From assembly GCF_900105355.1 (NCBI RefSeq), contig NZ_FNSC01000001.1:1736001-1800000 (forward strand): a DNA stretch of 64,000 nt. Reading direction: 5' to 3'. Positions 39,796-49,438 of this stretch are shown here, in pieces. Position numbers and translations under genes: made by a program. Below the pieces are notes generated by a model. That model saw nothing but the letters and a program-made list of their open reading frames with translations. It was not told where the DNA came from and did no database searches. The DNA comes from Pseudomonas anguilliseptica (GTDB lineage: Bacteria > Pseudomonadota > Gammaproteobacteria > Pseudomonadales > Pseudomonadaceae). The stretch's first letter is position 1; each line of letters opens with the position of its first letter.

Positions 39796-40244
39796 TAGGG
39801 CTGACGAGCGAGCAGTACCTGCTGCAACAGTTCGGGTAGCCATTCAGGTTTCAAGAGTGACGGCGGCGTTTGCTGCAGCTGCGCCAGATCCCACCACTGC
39901 CACTGTTGAATCGTGCTCTGTTCTTCCTCTGTCCAGTCGGCGGCAAACACCGGTGTATTGGCCGGGCACTCCACCAGAAAGTACTGCTCAAGCCATCTGG
40001 CCGGCACCGAGCGGGCTACGGCGTAAACCTCATCGCGCTCTTTCAGTAGCGCGCGGATCTCCAGCTTGAGTCCGGTTTCCTCATACAGCTCGCGAGCGGC
40101 GGCAGCCCGGTAATCTTCTCCAACCTTCAACTCCCCGCCAGCGGTCGCCCAGAAGGGCACCTGATGCTCGTCCTTGTAGTTAAACAGCAGCAGCCGACCA
40201 TCGGCATCGACGATCAATAAACGCGCGGATTTTCTGACTTCCAT
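39795..40244 (-). CDS. NUDIX hydrolase
   Basis: A 149-aa protein with a complete Nudix box at residues 37-59 (Gly37, Glu43, Arg51-Glu52, Glu55-Glu56, Gly58). It hydrolyses a nucleoside diphosphate linked to another group, and the substrate cannot be named. The C-terminus LLARQP ends at the MITE-like element. Upstream (40245-40456) there is no recognisable gene, only sequence that stops abruptly at the IS66 end. Confidence 0.88.
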   Translation of the reverse strand: MEVRKSARLLIVDADGRLLLFNYKDEHQVPFWATAGGELKVGEDYRAAAARELYEETGLKLEIRALLKERDEVYAVARSVPARWLEQYFLVECPANTPVFAADWTEEEQSTIQQWQWWDLAQLQQTPPSLLKPEWLPELLQQVLLARQP

Positions 40245-40539
40245 GCTTGTCTCGCAGTGATTGAAGTTGAACAGGGCGGTTTACCCGGTTGGAACATGCA
40301 ATAGGCATTGAACGCTGCCAGTTGGGTTGCTGGAACCAGCCTATGCGCCGAGCAGTGGCAAATGCTTCAGGCTCCGGTACTGCAACGCCAGCAGCAGACA
40401 ATGCCTTGGTGGCGTTTGCTCAATATTTGCATCCAGAGGTGACAGATTCATCAATCGTAAGCGCTCCATAAACCTCATCTACAAATGATCCGCAGGCCAG
40501 CCAATGCTGAGCTCCAATTTCTTTCTGGAGCCAGCCGTC

Positions 40540-40899
40540 ATGATGCGCCCCGACGCCAAAGTCGAAAAAGTCTATCTATACCCCAAGCCGGTGGATTTCC
40601 GAAAATCCATCGATGGCCTGGCCGCCCTGGTCGAGCTGGATATCAAGGTGGCGGTGTTCGACCCGGTGCTGTTCGTCTTCCTCAACCGCGCGCGCAGCCG
40701 GGTGAAGATTTTGTATTGGGAGCGCAACGGCTTTTGCCTGTGGCTCAAGCGATTGGAGGCTGAACGCTTCAAGTCGCATCCGGAACCTGGCGAAGATGCG
40801 ATCGTGCTGACGGCCCAGGAGTTGAACTGGTTGTTGGACGGTATCGACCTGTGGCGCAACCGGCCGCACCAGGTTTTGACCCCTAGGTTCGTCACCTGA
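40540..40899 (+). CDS. tnpB: IS66 accessory protein TnpB
   Basis: A 119-aa IS66 Orf2 protein with its usual landmarks (YLYPKPVDFRKSIDGLAALV and VKILYWERNGFCLWLKRLE). It is required with TnpC for transposition of IS66 elements, and its biochemical role is unclear. ATG 40540 is preferred; an upstream ATG at 40504 gives an unconserved extension. Confidence 0.9.
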   Translation: MMRPDAKVEKVYLYPKPVDFRKSIDGLAALVELDIKVAVFDPVLFVFLNRARSRVKILYWERNGFCLWLKRLEAERFKSHPEPGEDAIVLTAQELNWLLDGIDLWRNRPHQVLTPRFVT

Positions 40900-40917
40900 G
40901 CCGGTATAATCCACGGC

Positions 40918-42474
40918 ATGATTTCTGTGCCCGAAACCCTTCCTGATGACCCCGCCGCGCTCAAGCAATTGCTCGCTGAGGTGTTGTCGTCGGCGCAGGA
41001 ATTGGCCAAGGACAAGGATGGGCAGATCGAGCGCCTGCGCGAACAAAACGCGCTGTTGATCCAGCGCCTGTTCGGCCGTAAATCCGAGCAGAGCAGCGAC
41101 CCGGATTCACCGCAGCTAGAGATGTTCAACGAAGCGGAAAGCCTGGCCGAAGCGGCGGCTGAAGCTCCGGCCGCTGAGGTCGAGGAAGAAGTCGTTGCGC
41201 CGACCAAGCGCCGCGGCAAGCGCAAGCCGTTACCGGCCGAACTACCGCGTGTCGAGGTCATCCACGAACTGCCCGAACACGAACTGACCTGCGAATGCGG
41301 TTGCCGCAAGCAGGCCATCGGCGAAGAAACCAGCGAGCAGCTGGAAATCATCCCGATGCAGGTTCAGGTGATCCGCCACATTCGCAAGACCTATGCCTGC
41401 AAGGCCTGCGAAAGCGCGCCGGTCACCGCTGACAAACCGGCCCAACTGATCGAGAAAAGGCTGGCCAGCCCGAGCGTGCTGGCGATGCTGCTGACCAGCA
41501 AATACGCCGACGGCATCCCACTGTATCGCTTCGAAAAGATGCTCAGTCGCCATGGCATCGACATCCCCCGGCAGACCCTGGCGCGCTGGGTGATCCAGTG
41601 CGGCGAACTGCTACAACCGTTGCTCAACCTGATGCGCGACAGGCTGCTGGACAGTCCGGTGATCCACTGCGATGAAACCCGCGTGCAGGTGCTCAAGGAG
41701 CCTGGGCGCGATCCGAGCAGCCACTCCTGGATGTGGGTGCAGACCGGTGGCCCGCCTGGCAAACCGGTGATCCTCTTCGACTACACAACCAGCCGCGCGC
41801 AGGAGGTGCCGCTGCGCCTGCTCGACGGTTATCGCGGCTACCTGATGACCGACGATTACGCCGGCTACAACGCCGTGGCCGCACAACAAGGTGTTGAGCG
41901 CCTGGCCTGCTGGGCGCATGCGCGGCGCAAGTTCGTCGAAGCGCAAAAGGTGCAACCGAAGGGCAAAACCGGGCGTGCCGACATCGCGTTGGGGATGATC
42001 AACAAGCTCTACGGCATCGAGCGCGAACTTAAGGATGCCAGCGATGAACAGCGCTACCGGGGCCGCCAGCAGCACAGCCTACCGCTCCTCGATCAGCTCA
42101 AGACCTGGCTGGAGAAAACCCAGCCGCAGGTCACGGCGCAGAATGCCCTGGGCAAAGCAGTGAACTACCTGGCGAGCAACTGGAGCCGACTCGAACGCTA
42201 CATCGAGGCTGGCCACCTGCCGATCGATAACAACGCTGCCGAGCGCGCGATCCGGCCCTTCGTCATAGGTCGCAAGAACTGGCTGTTCAGCGACACGCCG
42301 AAAGGCGCGACCGCCAGCGCCCAACTCTACAGCCTGGTGGAAACCGCCAAGACCAATGGCCAGGAGCCCTACGCCTGGCTGCGCCATGTCCTCGAACGCC
42401 TGCCGCTGGCCAACAGCGTTGAAGCCTACGAAGCGCTGCTGCCTTGGAACTGCCAACCAACGACGCCACTGTAA
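40918..42474 (+). CDS. tnpC: IS66-family transposase TnpC
   Basis: A 518-aa DDE transposase. It has an N-terminal leucine-rich coiled coil (about 35-55), a zinc-finger-like segment with Cys residues ([11 protein letters not shown] and YACKACES), and the catalytic core ([22 protein letters not shown] and the C-terminal [20 protein letters not shown]). Full length and uninterrupted. Confidence 0.95.
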   Translation: MISVPETLPDDPAALKQLLAEVLSSAQELAKDKDGQIERLREQNALLIQRLFGRKSEQSSDPDSPQLEMFNEAESLAEAAAEAPAAEVEEEVVAPTKRRGKRKPLPAELPRVEVIHELPEHELTCECGCRKQAIGEETSEQLEIIPMQVQVIRHIRKTYACKACESAPVTADKPAQLIEKRLASPSVLAMLLTSKYADGIPLYRFEKMLSRHGIDIPRQTLARWVIQCGELLQPLLNLMRDRLLDSPVIHCDETRVQVLKEPGRDPSSHSWMWVQTGGPPGKPVILFDYTTSRAQEVPLRLLDGYRGYLMTDDYAGYNAVAAQQGVERLACWAHARRKFVEAQKVQPKGKTGRADIALGMINKLYGIERELKDASDEQRYRGRQQHSLPLLDQLKTWLEKTQPQVTAQNALGKAVNYLASNWSRLERYIEAGHLPIDNNAAERAIRPFVIGRKNWLFSDTPKGATASAQLYSLVETAKTNGQEPYAWLRHVLERLPLANSVEAYEALLPWNCQPTTPL

Positions 42475-42519
42475 AACGCAAAACCTCTCCAGAGGGAGGT
42501 GGGGTCTATGGAGCGCTTA

Positions 42520-43414
42520 CGGTGTTTTTGGCCAGGCCACGGAAACGCGTCTTCACATAACCGAACTGACGCTTGATCACCCGGAACGGGTGCTCGACCT
42601 TGGCGCGAACTTGCGCCTTGGCCTTCTCGATCTTGCGCTTGGCTTTGTACAGCGCGCTGCGCTTACTCAACGTGTTGTACGTACTGCGGCGGGCTGCGAT
42701 CTGCCAGATCACTTCACGGCCTTCATGTTCTGGCCGCTTCTCTACGCCGGTGTAACCCGCGTCGGCACCCACCATGTTTTCTTTGCCGTGTAGCAGCTTG
42801 TCGACCTGAGTAACGTCTGCAACATTGGCTGCCGTGCCGACCACGCTATGCACTAAACCCGACTCGTCATCGACGCCGATGTGCGCCTTCATGCCGAAGT
42901 AATACTGGTTTCCCTTCTTGGTCTGGTGCATTTCCGGGTCACGCTTACCGTCCTTGTTCTTGGTCGAACTCGGCGCATTGATCAGCGTGGCATCGACGAT
43001 GGTGCCTTGGCGCAATGACAAACCGCGGTCACCCAAATAGCCATTGATGACGGCCAAGATGCCCGCAGCCAGTTCGTGTTTCTCCAGCAATCGGCGGAAG
43101 TTGAGGATGGTGGTTTCGTCGGGAATGCGCTCCAGGCTCAGACCCGCAAACTGGCGCAGGATGGTGGTCTCGTACAGAGCCTCCTCCATCGCCGGGTCGC
43201 TGTAGCCGAACCAGTTCTGCATCAAATGAACCCGTAACATCGCCATCAGCGGATAGGCTGGACGTCCGCCTTCACCCTTGGGGTAATGCGGTTCGATCAA
43301 GGCAATCAAACCCTTCCACGGCACAACCTGATCCATCTCGATCAGGAACAGCTCTTTGCGGGTTTGCTTGCGCTTGCCGGCGTACTCGGCGTCGGCGAAG
43401 GTCATCTGCTTCAT
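42520..43414 (-). pseudogene. IS5-family transposase, C-terminally truncated
   Basis: Encodes the first 298 or so residues of the 326-aa transposase, identical in layout to copy 3, through FRGLAKNT. The frame then runs four codons into the IS66 end. All three catalytic segments remain, but the C-terminal helix is missing and the element has only one terminal repeat, so it cannot move as a unit. Confidence 0.9.
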
Positions 43415-43479
43415 CGGAAAACTCGGCGGGTGGAGTTCAGGTATTTTGCCAAATTCAGGAAGTCTTCTTCAGGGTTTCC
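42520..43479 (-). mobile_element. IS5-family element, copy 4, 3' part lost
   Basis: On the minus strand the element begins at 43479 with GGAAACCCTGAAGAAGAC, close to the left end of copy 3 (GGAAACTCTGAA) and unlike copies 1 and 2 (GGATGG). It is cut at 42520 by the right end of IS66, losing the last 24 codons of the transposase and the right terminal repeat. It inserted into the chemoreceptor gene; TAAG at 43480-43483 is probably one copy of its target duplication. Confidence 0.9.
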
Positions 43480-43683
43480 TAAGACAAAGTTCAGACGACC
43501 TGACTCGACTCGGGAGAACTTATGTTGTAACTGGGGACGCGGAGTATGAACGGCAGTATATGAGAATATTGGATATCCGTAATGGCAAGGCGCCGCGCCC
43601 ACAAAGTTACGAACGAATTTACTGGGATTTTGTAGCCGCAGGAGACACCAAGCCCCGCCCCGACACCGTGAGTATTTCCCTGA

Positions 43684-44875
43684 GGAAACTCTGAATAAGT
43701 CTTCCTGATTTTGGCAAAATGCCCGGACGCCACCCACCGAGTTTTCCGATGAAGCAGATGACCTTCGCCGATGCCGAGTACGCCGGCAAGCGCAAGCAGA
43801 CCCGCAAAGAGTTGTTCCTGATCGAGATGGATCGGGTGGTGCCGTGGAAGGGCTTGATTGCCCTGATCGATCCACATTACCCCAAGGGTGAAGGCGGTCG
43901 CCCGGCGTACCCGTTGATGGCGATGCTGCGTGTTCATCTGATGCAAAACTGGCTCGGTTACAGCGATCCTGCGATGGAAGAGGCGCTGTACGAAACGACC
44001 ATTCTGCGGCAGTTCGCCGGGTTGAGCCTGGAGCGTATCCCTGACGAAACCACCATCCTCAACTTCCGTCGCGTACTGGAAAAAAACGAACTGGCGGCTG
44101 GCATCTTGGCTGTGATCAACGGCTACCTGGGGGATCGCGGCCTGTCCCTGCGCCAGGGCACCATCGTCGATGCGACGTTGATCAATGCGCCCAGCTCGAC
44201 CAAAAACAAAGACGGTAAACGCGACCCGGAGATGCACCAGACCAAGAAGGGCAACCAGTACTACTTCGGCATGAAGGCCCACATCGGTGTGGATGACAAG
44301 TCTGGACTGGTGCACAGCGTGGTGGGCACGGCGGCCAACGTGGCGGACGTCACCCAGGTGGATAAGCTGCTGCATGGCGACGAGAACGTGGTTTGTACCG
44401 ACGCAGGTTACACCGGTGTGGAAAAGCGTCCGGAGCATGAGGGTCGGAAGGTTATCTGGCAGGTGGCGGCACGCCGCAGCACCTACAAGAAACTCGATAA
44501 GCGCAGCGCGCTATACAAAGCCAAGCGCAAGATCGAGAAGGCCAAAGCCCAGGTGCGCGCCAAGGTCGAGCACCCGTTTCGGGTGATCAAGCGGCAGTTC
44601 GGCTATGTGAAGACGCGCTTCCGCGGCCTGGCCAAGAACACGGCGCAGTTGGTCACGCTGTTTGCGCTGTCGAACCTGTGGATGGCACGCAGACATTTAC
44701 TGGCAACTGCAGGAGAGGTGCGCCCGTAATATGGGCAATAGCCGCCGCGAGGTGCTCGCGGCGGCTAAAAACACAAAAATAAGCGGATGATATGATCGTT
44801 TTTGATCGATTTTCCGCTTTCAAAATCAGCGGAGGCTGAAGTCGGCCTGAAACGCATGGCTACTTCAGAGGATCC
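43684..44875 (+). mobile_element. IS5-family insertion sequence, copy 3 (1192 bp, TSD CTGA)
   Basis: Left end GGAAACTCTGAA, right end TTCAGAGGATCC; the CTGA duplication is at 43680-43683 and 44876-44879. Removing the element restores the chemoreceptor frame (V S I S L T E L M K). The same length as copies 1 and 2, but many silent differences from them show a separate lineage. It lies in opposite orientation to copy 4 only 204 bases away, forming a large inverted repeat. Confidence 0.95.
43749..44729 (+). CDS. IS5-family transposase
   Basis: A 326-aa DDE transposase, very similar in protein sequence to copies 1 and 2 but with numerous synonymous and some conservative changes (for example KNKDGKRDPEMHQTKKG in place of KNKNGKRDPEMHSTKKG). 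Catalytic segments are intact (TIVDATLI, CTDAGYTG, KVEHPFRVIKRQF). I chose ATG 43749, the start shared by all four copies, over a longer frame from 43719 that begins in the terminal region. Confidence 0.95.
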   Translation: MKQMTFADAEYAGKRKQTRKELFLIEMDRVVPWKGLIALIDPHYPKGEGGRPAYPLMAMLRVHLMQNWLGYSDPAMEEALYETTILRQFAGLSLERIPDETTILNFRRVLEKNELAAGILAVINGYLGDRGLSLRQGTIVDATLINAPSSTKNKDGKRDPEMHQTKKGNQYYFGMKAHIGVDDKSGLVHSVVGTAANVADVTQVDKLLHGDENVVCTDAGYTGVEKRPEHEGRKVIWQVAARRSTYKKLDKRSALYKAKRKIEKAKAQVRAKVEHPFRVIKRQFGYVKTRFRGLAKNTAQLVTLFALSNLWMARRHLLATAGEVRP

Positions 44876-44900
44876 CTGACAGAGCTGATGAAAGAAACAG

Positions 44901-46013
44901 GGCGGTTGCAGGAGCTGAGTGCAACACGGTTATTGAATTGACGCTGGCGCATCATGCCGCATAGCCATGGCTTCTTGCATTACTTCGCTCATGACTTCGA
45001 TCGGGCACTTGAAGTCGAAGCGCTTACGCGGCCGCATATTCAGTTGCAGTGCAATGGCATCCAACTGTTCTTGGCTGTGTCCCGACAAGTCTGTGCCCTT
45101 GGGCAGGTACTGGCGAATGAGGCCGTTGATGTTTTCGTTGCTGCCGCGCTGCCAGGGGCTGTGTGGGTCGCAGAAGTAGATCGCTATGCCGGTTCTCTGG
45201 GTGATCTCGGCGTGCCGCGCCATCTCCCGGCCCTGGTCGTAGGTCATGCTCTTACGCATCGCCAGCGGCATACGATTGAGTGCGGCGCTGAAACCTTCCA
45301 TCGCCGAGGTCGCCGTCGCATCGTTCATCTTGATCAGCATCAGGTAGCCACTGGTGCGTTCTACCAAGGTGCCGACCGACGAGGCGTTGGCCTTGCCCTT
45401 GATAAGGTCGCCCTCCCAGTGGCCCGGCATCAGGCGGTCTTCAATCTCCGGCGGGCGCACGTGAATACTGACCAGCTCTGGGAGCTGGCCACGTCGATCC
45501 ACGCCGCCAGAGCGCGGCCTGCGCGTCGTCTTGCTTTGGCGCAGGCAGATAATCAGCTCCTTACGCAGCTCGCCGACCGGCAAGGCATAGATCGCGGTAT
45601 AGATCGTCTCGCGACAGACGTAGGCATCTCTGAGGCTGGGTATGTTCATGCTGCGCAGCTTGCCGGCAATCTGCTCGGGAGACAAACGCTCACGCAGCAT
45701 ATGGGTCACCAACTCGAAGCGTTCACTACCGGGCAGCAGCTTTCGCTTGGGCCGGCAGACTTGGCGCCGGGCTCTCATCTGCTGCTGCGCCGCACGGGCC
45801 GAGTAACGACCGCAGACCTCTCGATTACGGCGCAACTCGCGACTGATAGTCGAGGGGGATCGGTTGATCAGGTGGGCAATCTTGCGCAGGCTAAAGCCTT
45901 GGGCATGACCGATTTGAATAGTGGCGCGCTCTTCAACGCTGAGTTCGGAATAAGACATAGGGGCAGCACCGTATCGGAAAGATCAGGTGTTGCACTCAGT
46001 TTTTGCCGCCGCC
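44901..46013 (-). mobile_element. IS30-family insertion sequence (about 1113 bp, TSD CAG)
   Basis: Terminal repeats GGCGGTTGCAGGAGCTGAG (left) and GGCGGCGGCAAAAACTGAG (right, read inward), both continuing with TGCAACAC. A 3-bp duplication CAG (44898-44900 and 46014-46016) flanks it; the exact edge is ambiguous by one base. Removing it rejoins the chemoreceptor frame as K E T G F T D. Confidence 0.92.
44930..45958 (-). CDS. IS30-family transposase
   Basis: A 342-aa transposase with an N-terminal helix-turn-helix (IGHAQGFSLRKIAHLINRS, then PSTISRELRRN) and a DDE core (HWEGDLIKGK, MTYDQGREM, SPWQRGSNENINGLIRQY). It appears intact. Confidence 0.95.
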   Translation of the reverse strand: MSYSELSVEERATIQIGHAQGFSLRKIAHLINRSPSTISRELRRNREVCGRYSARAAQQQMRARRQVCRPKRKLLPGSERFELVTHMLRERLSPEQIAGKLRSMNIPSLRDAYVCRETIYTAIYALPVGELRKELIICLRQSKTTRRPRSGGVDRRGQLPELVSIHVRPPEIEDRLMPGHWEGDLIKGKANASSVGTLVERTSGYLMLIKMNDATATSAMEGFSAALNRMPLAMRKSMTYDQGREMARHAEITQRTGIAIYFCDPHSPWQRGSNENINGLIRQYLPKGTDLSGHSQEQLDAIALQLNMRPRKRFDFKCPIEVMSEVMQEAMAMRHDAPASIQ

Positions 46014-47597
46014 CAGGCTTTACCGATGCTGAGTTTTCCAAACTCAAAGAAGCCCAAGATAATTCAAATGAATTAGTCAACCTTGAAGTCAAGGCCATGA
46101 ATGCCATAAAGGGCCTTTATGCAGACCCCAGCGGTAATTACATGACTAAAGGCGAGCCAGATTTTGCCATGGCACGTGAGCTTCTGCACAGCAAGGAGTA
46201 TCACGCTTATAAAGCCAAAATAATGAAACCAATTGACGATTTTTTCGTATTGCTCGACGCGCGCACACAGGCCGTGGTCAATACCACGGCTAAAGAGATG
46301 GTCAATGCAAAATTAATTTTCATCGGTGTTCTTTTTGTTTTACTCATCGCCATTGGACTGCTGATATATTTTAACAAGCGCTCACTGCATGCATTATTAG
46401 GAACCACTCCCGGCGAGATTGATCGCGTGGTCAGTGAGTTAAGTCGCGGTAATTTGGCAGTCCAATTCCCCGCTGCCTCTGCTGACAGCGTTATCGGTAA
46501 TTTGAACACGATGAACGGCACCTTAAAGACCATGATTGAGGGTGCGCTGAACACAAGCCATAAACTGCTGACTGCAGCAAACGATATTGCGCAGCGTGTA
46601 GACAATACATCGACACGCACTCATCAGCAGACTGACATGACCGATCTTGTAGCCACGGCCGTGCATGAAATGGCGTTGACGGTACAAGAAATTGCCCGTA
46701 ATGCCAGTCGCTCGGCGGAAGCCACGCATGAGGTCAGGCAGGAAGGCCTACAGGCCAATGATTCGGTCAATGAATTCACTCAGAACATCCAAGGCATGGC
46801 AAGCGACATTAACCGTGCCTCCGATGCGGTTAGCCAGTTGGCTACGCAGGTGGCCTCCATCGACCAAGTACTCGCGGTTATCCGAAGTATTTCCGAACAA
46901 ACCAACTTACTTGCACTCAACGCGGCTATTGAAGCAGCTCGGGCCGGTGAAATGGGCCGAGGCTTTGCCGTGGTCGCCGACGAAGTACGCACCTTGGCTG
47001 GGCGCACACAAGGCTCCACAGATGAAATCCAACAAATGATAGCCGCACTTAAAAAAGGGGCTGACGACGCTGTAACGTCGATGCAAACCGGCCAGCGCGC
47101 CACTGAGAAAGGCGTATCTGGCAGTCTTAAAACCAGCCAATCCTTACATGTAATTGCTGCGCAGATTGATGAGCTTAGTAACATGAATCAGCAAGCGGCT
47201 ACTGCAACCGAAGAGCAAGCCTCGGTAACAGAAGAAATCAACCGTAATGTTTTGAGCATTGCTGACTTGGCCAAGTCAACCAGTGCCGACATCGGACGCT
47301 GCGCGCAGGGCTGTAATGAATTGCGCCAGCTCTCTACCGAATTGGCGCAGGCGATGAACCGCTTCAAACTCTAAACAGCGCGTATTAGCCTTATGCAGTC
47401 GGATGTTTTTACGTCCGGCTGCCCCCACACAGACGCCCGATTGAGTTACGGCCTTGGTGTACAGCACTAGTACAGCGTACTCAGACTATATATCCGGCGC
47501 ACCAAGACTTCTTTGCCCCACGCATGGGACTTACGTCCAATGGCGCAGCCTGCTAGCTCAGCCGACGATGAATACTCAAAAAAAGGTGAGAGCCCTC

Positions 47598-49438
47598 ATG
47601 AGTACAGCGGACGCCTTAAGCCAGGCCGGCAAGACTGCCGTGCTGCAGAATATCCACGGCACCATGGAATTTCTGCAAAAATTCCCACCCTTTAATCAGA
47701 TGGATACAGCGCACCTCGCCTATCTGGTGGAAAACTGCCAACTGCGCTTCTACAGCGAAGGCGAAACCATCATCAAGCCGACTGATGGCCCGGTTGAGCA
47801 TTTTTTTATCGTCAAACAGGGTCAGGTGCATGGTGAGCGTCCGCATTCGGCGCGCCGCGGCACGGAAACCACGTTTGAAATCACCACGGGGGAATGCTTC
47901 CCGTTGGCAGCGTTGATCGGTGAGCGCGCGACCCGCACCGAACACCTAGCAGCCGAAGACACCTTCTGCCTGCTGCTGAACAAAGCCGCTTTCGTAAAAC
48001 TTTTTTCGCTGTCGACGCCGCTGCGCGACTTTGCCCTGCGTGGGGTCAGCAGCCTGTTGGATCAGGTCAATCAACAGGTGCAGATGCGCGCGGTTGAAAC
48101 CCTCGGCGCACAATATTCGATCGACACCCGGCTGGGCGAGTTGGCAATGCGCAACCCGATCAACTGCGCACCAGAGATGCCACTGCGCGACGCCGTCAAA
48201 CTGATGCATGAACAGCAAGTCGGCAGCATTGTCATTACCAATTCGGCGCTTAATCCGCTGGGCATCTTCACCCTGCGCGACCTGCGCCGGGTGGTCGCCG
48301 ACGGGGTCGATTTGGCGCAACCGATTGAACAGCTGATGACCCAATCACCCTTTCACTTGCCGCCCGATGCCAGCGCCTTCGATGCCGCCATGGCCATGAC
48401 CGAGCGGCATATTGCTCACGTCTGCCTGGTGGAAAATGACCAGCTCTGCGGCGTTATTTCCGAACGCGATCTGTTTAGCCTACAGCGCGTTGATCTGGTG
48501 CACCTGGCGCGCACCATCCGCCATGCCGGACGGGTGGAAACCCTCGCGGCGCTGCGCAGCGAGGTGCGGCAACTGGTCGACAGCATGCTCGCCCACGGTG
48601 CCAGCTCCACACAGATCACCCAGCTGATTACCCTGCTCAACGACCATACCGTTTGCCGGGTGATCGAACTGACCCTGGAAGACATGGGCGACCCTGGCAT
48701 TCCCTTCACCTGGCTGCCGCAATTCGCGGCCGCCTGCTGCCGCTGGCCCATGAAATCAACCTGCGTCTGGCGCAGTGTGACTTCACCCTGTGCAAGGGCA
48801 ACATCATGGCGGGCAACCCCGAGCTGTGCTTGTCACGTCAGGAGTGGGCGCAACGTTTTAATTCATTCGTGTTGCAGGCCACGCCGGAGAACCTGCTGGC
48901 CTCGAGCATCTATTTCGATCTGCGCGCCGTATGGGGCGACCCGCACGGCTGTGAGCAACTGCGCCAAGGCCTGCTGGATATGGTGGCTGGCAACAGCCTG
49001 TTCCAGCGCATGCTGGCCAATAACGCCCTGCAACAACGCCCACCCGTGGGTATGTTTCGCGATTTCTTGGTGGCGCGCAAAGGCGCAGAGAAAGACACCC
49101 TGGACCTTAAAGTGCAGGGCCTGACCCCCTTTGTCGATGGCGCACGCCTACTGGCCCTGGCCAACGGCATTGCCGCCTGCAACACCCTAGAGCGCCTCCG
49201 TGCACTGGTGCAGCAAGGTGTAATCGAGGCTCAGGATGGCGGCGCTTATGAAGAGGCCTACCACTTCATTCAGCAGGCCCGTATGCAACAGCACCAGCAG
49301 CAAGCCCGCAATGCATTGCCGTATTCCAACCGTGTTGACCCCGACAACCTCAATCATCTGGATCGACGCATTCTGCGTGAGTCGTTCCGGCAGGCGCAGC
49401 GCCTGCAAAGCAGCTTGTCGGTGAGGTATCAGCTATGA
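47598..49438 (+). pseudogene. CNMP-binding / CBS / DUF294 signalling protein, internal deletion and frameshift
   Basis: Domains in order are a cyclic-nucleotide-binding-like domain (about residues 25-150), two CBS domains (about 170-295), then the start of the DUF294 nucleotidyltransferase (LEDMGDPGIPFTWL). At about 48712-48720 the frame jumps: the next homologous residues, AAIRGRLLPLAHEIN, are in another frame and continue correctly to YQL at 49438. The family has about 30-36 residues here, including the G-S-E-GR and D-x-D active site. They are absent, so roughly 100 bases were lost. Start ATG 47598 has AAGGTGAG upstream. Pairing with the exonuclease is conserved. Confidence 0.88.

Larger units (their letters stand above)
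40457..42519 (+). mobile_element. IS66-family insertion sequence (2063 bp, no TSD)
   Basis: Ends are GTAAGCGCTCCATAAACC (left) and GTAAGCGCTCCATAGACC (right, read inward). It carries tnpB and tnpC and lacks tnpA. The flanking octamers differ (CATCAATC on the left, GGTGTTTT on the right), although IS66 elements normally make an 8-bp duplication. The right end lies inside a partial IS5 transposase gene. The element therefore inserted into that IS5 copy, and a later deletion or recombination removed everything beyond its left end. Confidence 0.93.
43480..47374 (+). pseudogene. Methyl-accepting chemotaxis protein, broken by three insertions
   Basis: Three surviving pieces join exactly. Bases 43480-43683 encode part of the periplasmic sensor (SSDDLTRLGRTYVVTGDAEY, then RILDIRNGKAPRPQSYE). 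Bases 44876-44900 continue the frame (LTELMKET). Bases 46014-47374 encode the rest from GFTDAEFSKLKEA through transmembrane helix 2 (about 46312-46375), HAMP and the signalling hairpin (EQTNLLALNAAIEAARAGE) to the stop. The N-terminus, including transmembrane helix 1, is lost on the far side of IS5 copy 4. A frame that reads out of the IS30 element into the last piece is an artefact. AT-richer than its neighbours, so possibly acquired. Confidence 0.93.

Noticed and set aside
37355..40069. A 904-codon open frame on the plus strand
   Set aside because: It is antisense to the OsmC-YcaO gene, whose minus-strand product has full domain matches. Long antisense frames are usual in GC-rich DNA.
44954..47374. 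A fused protein reading from the IS30 element into the chemoreceptor
   Set aside because: The first part is antisense to the IS30 transposase and not protein-like; the chemoreceptor frame is continued by chance across the IS30 right end.
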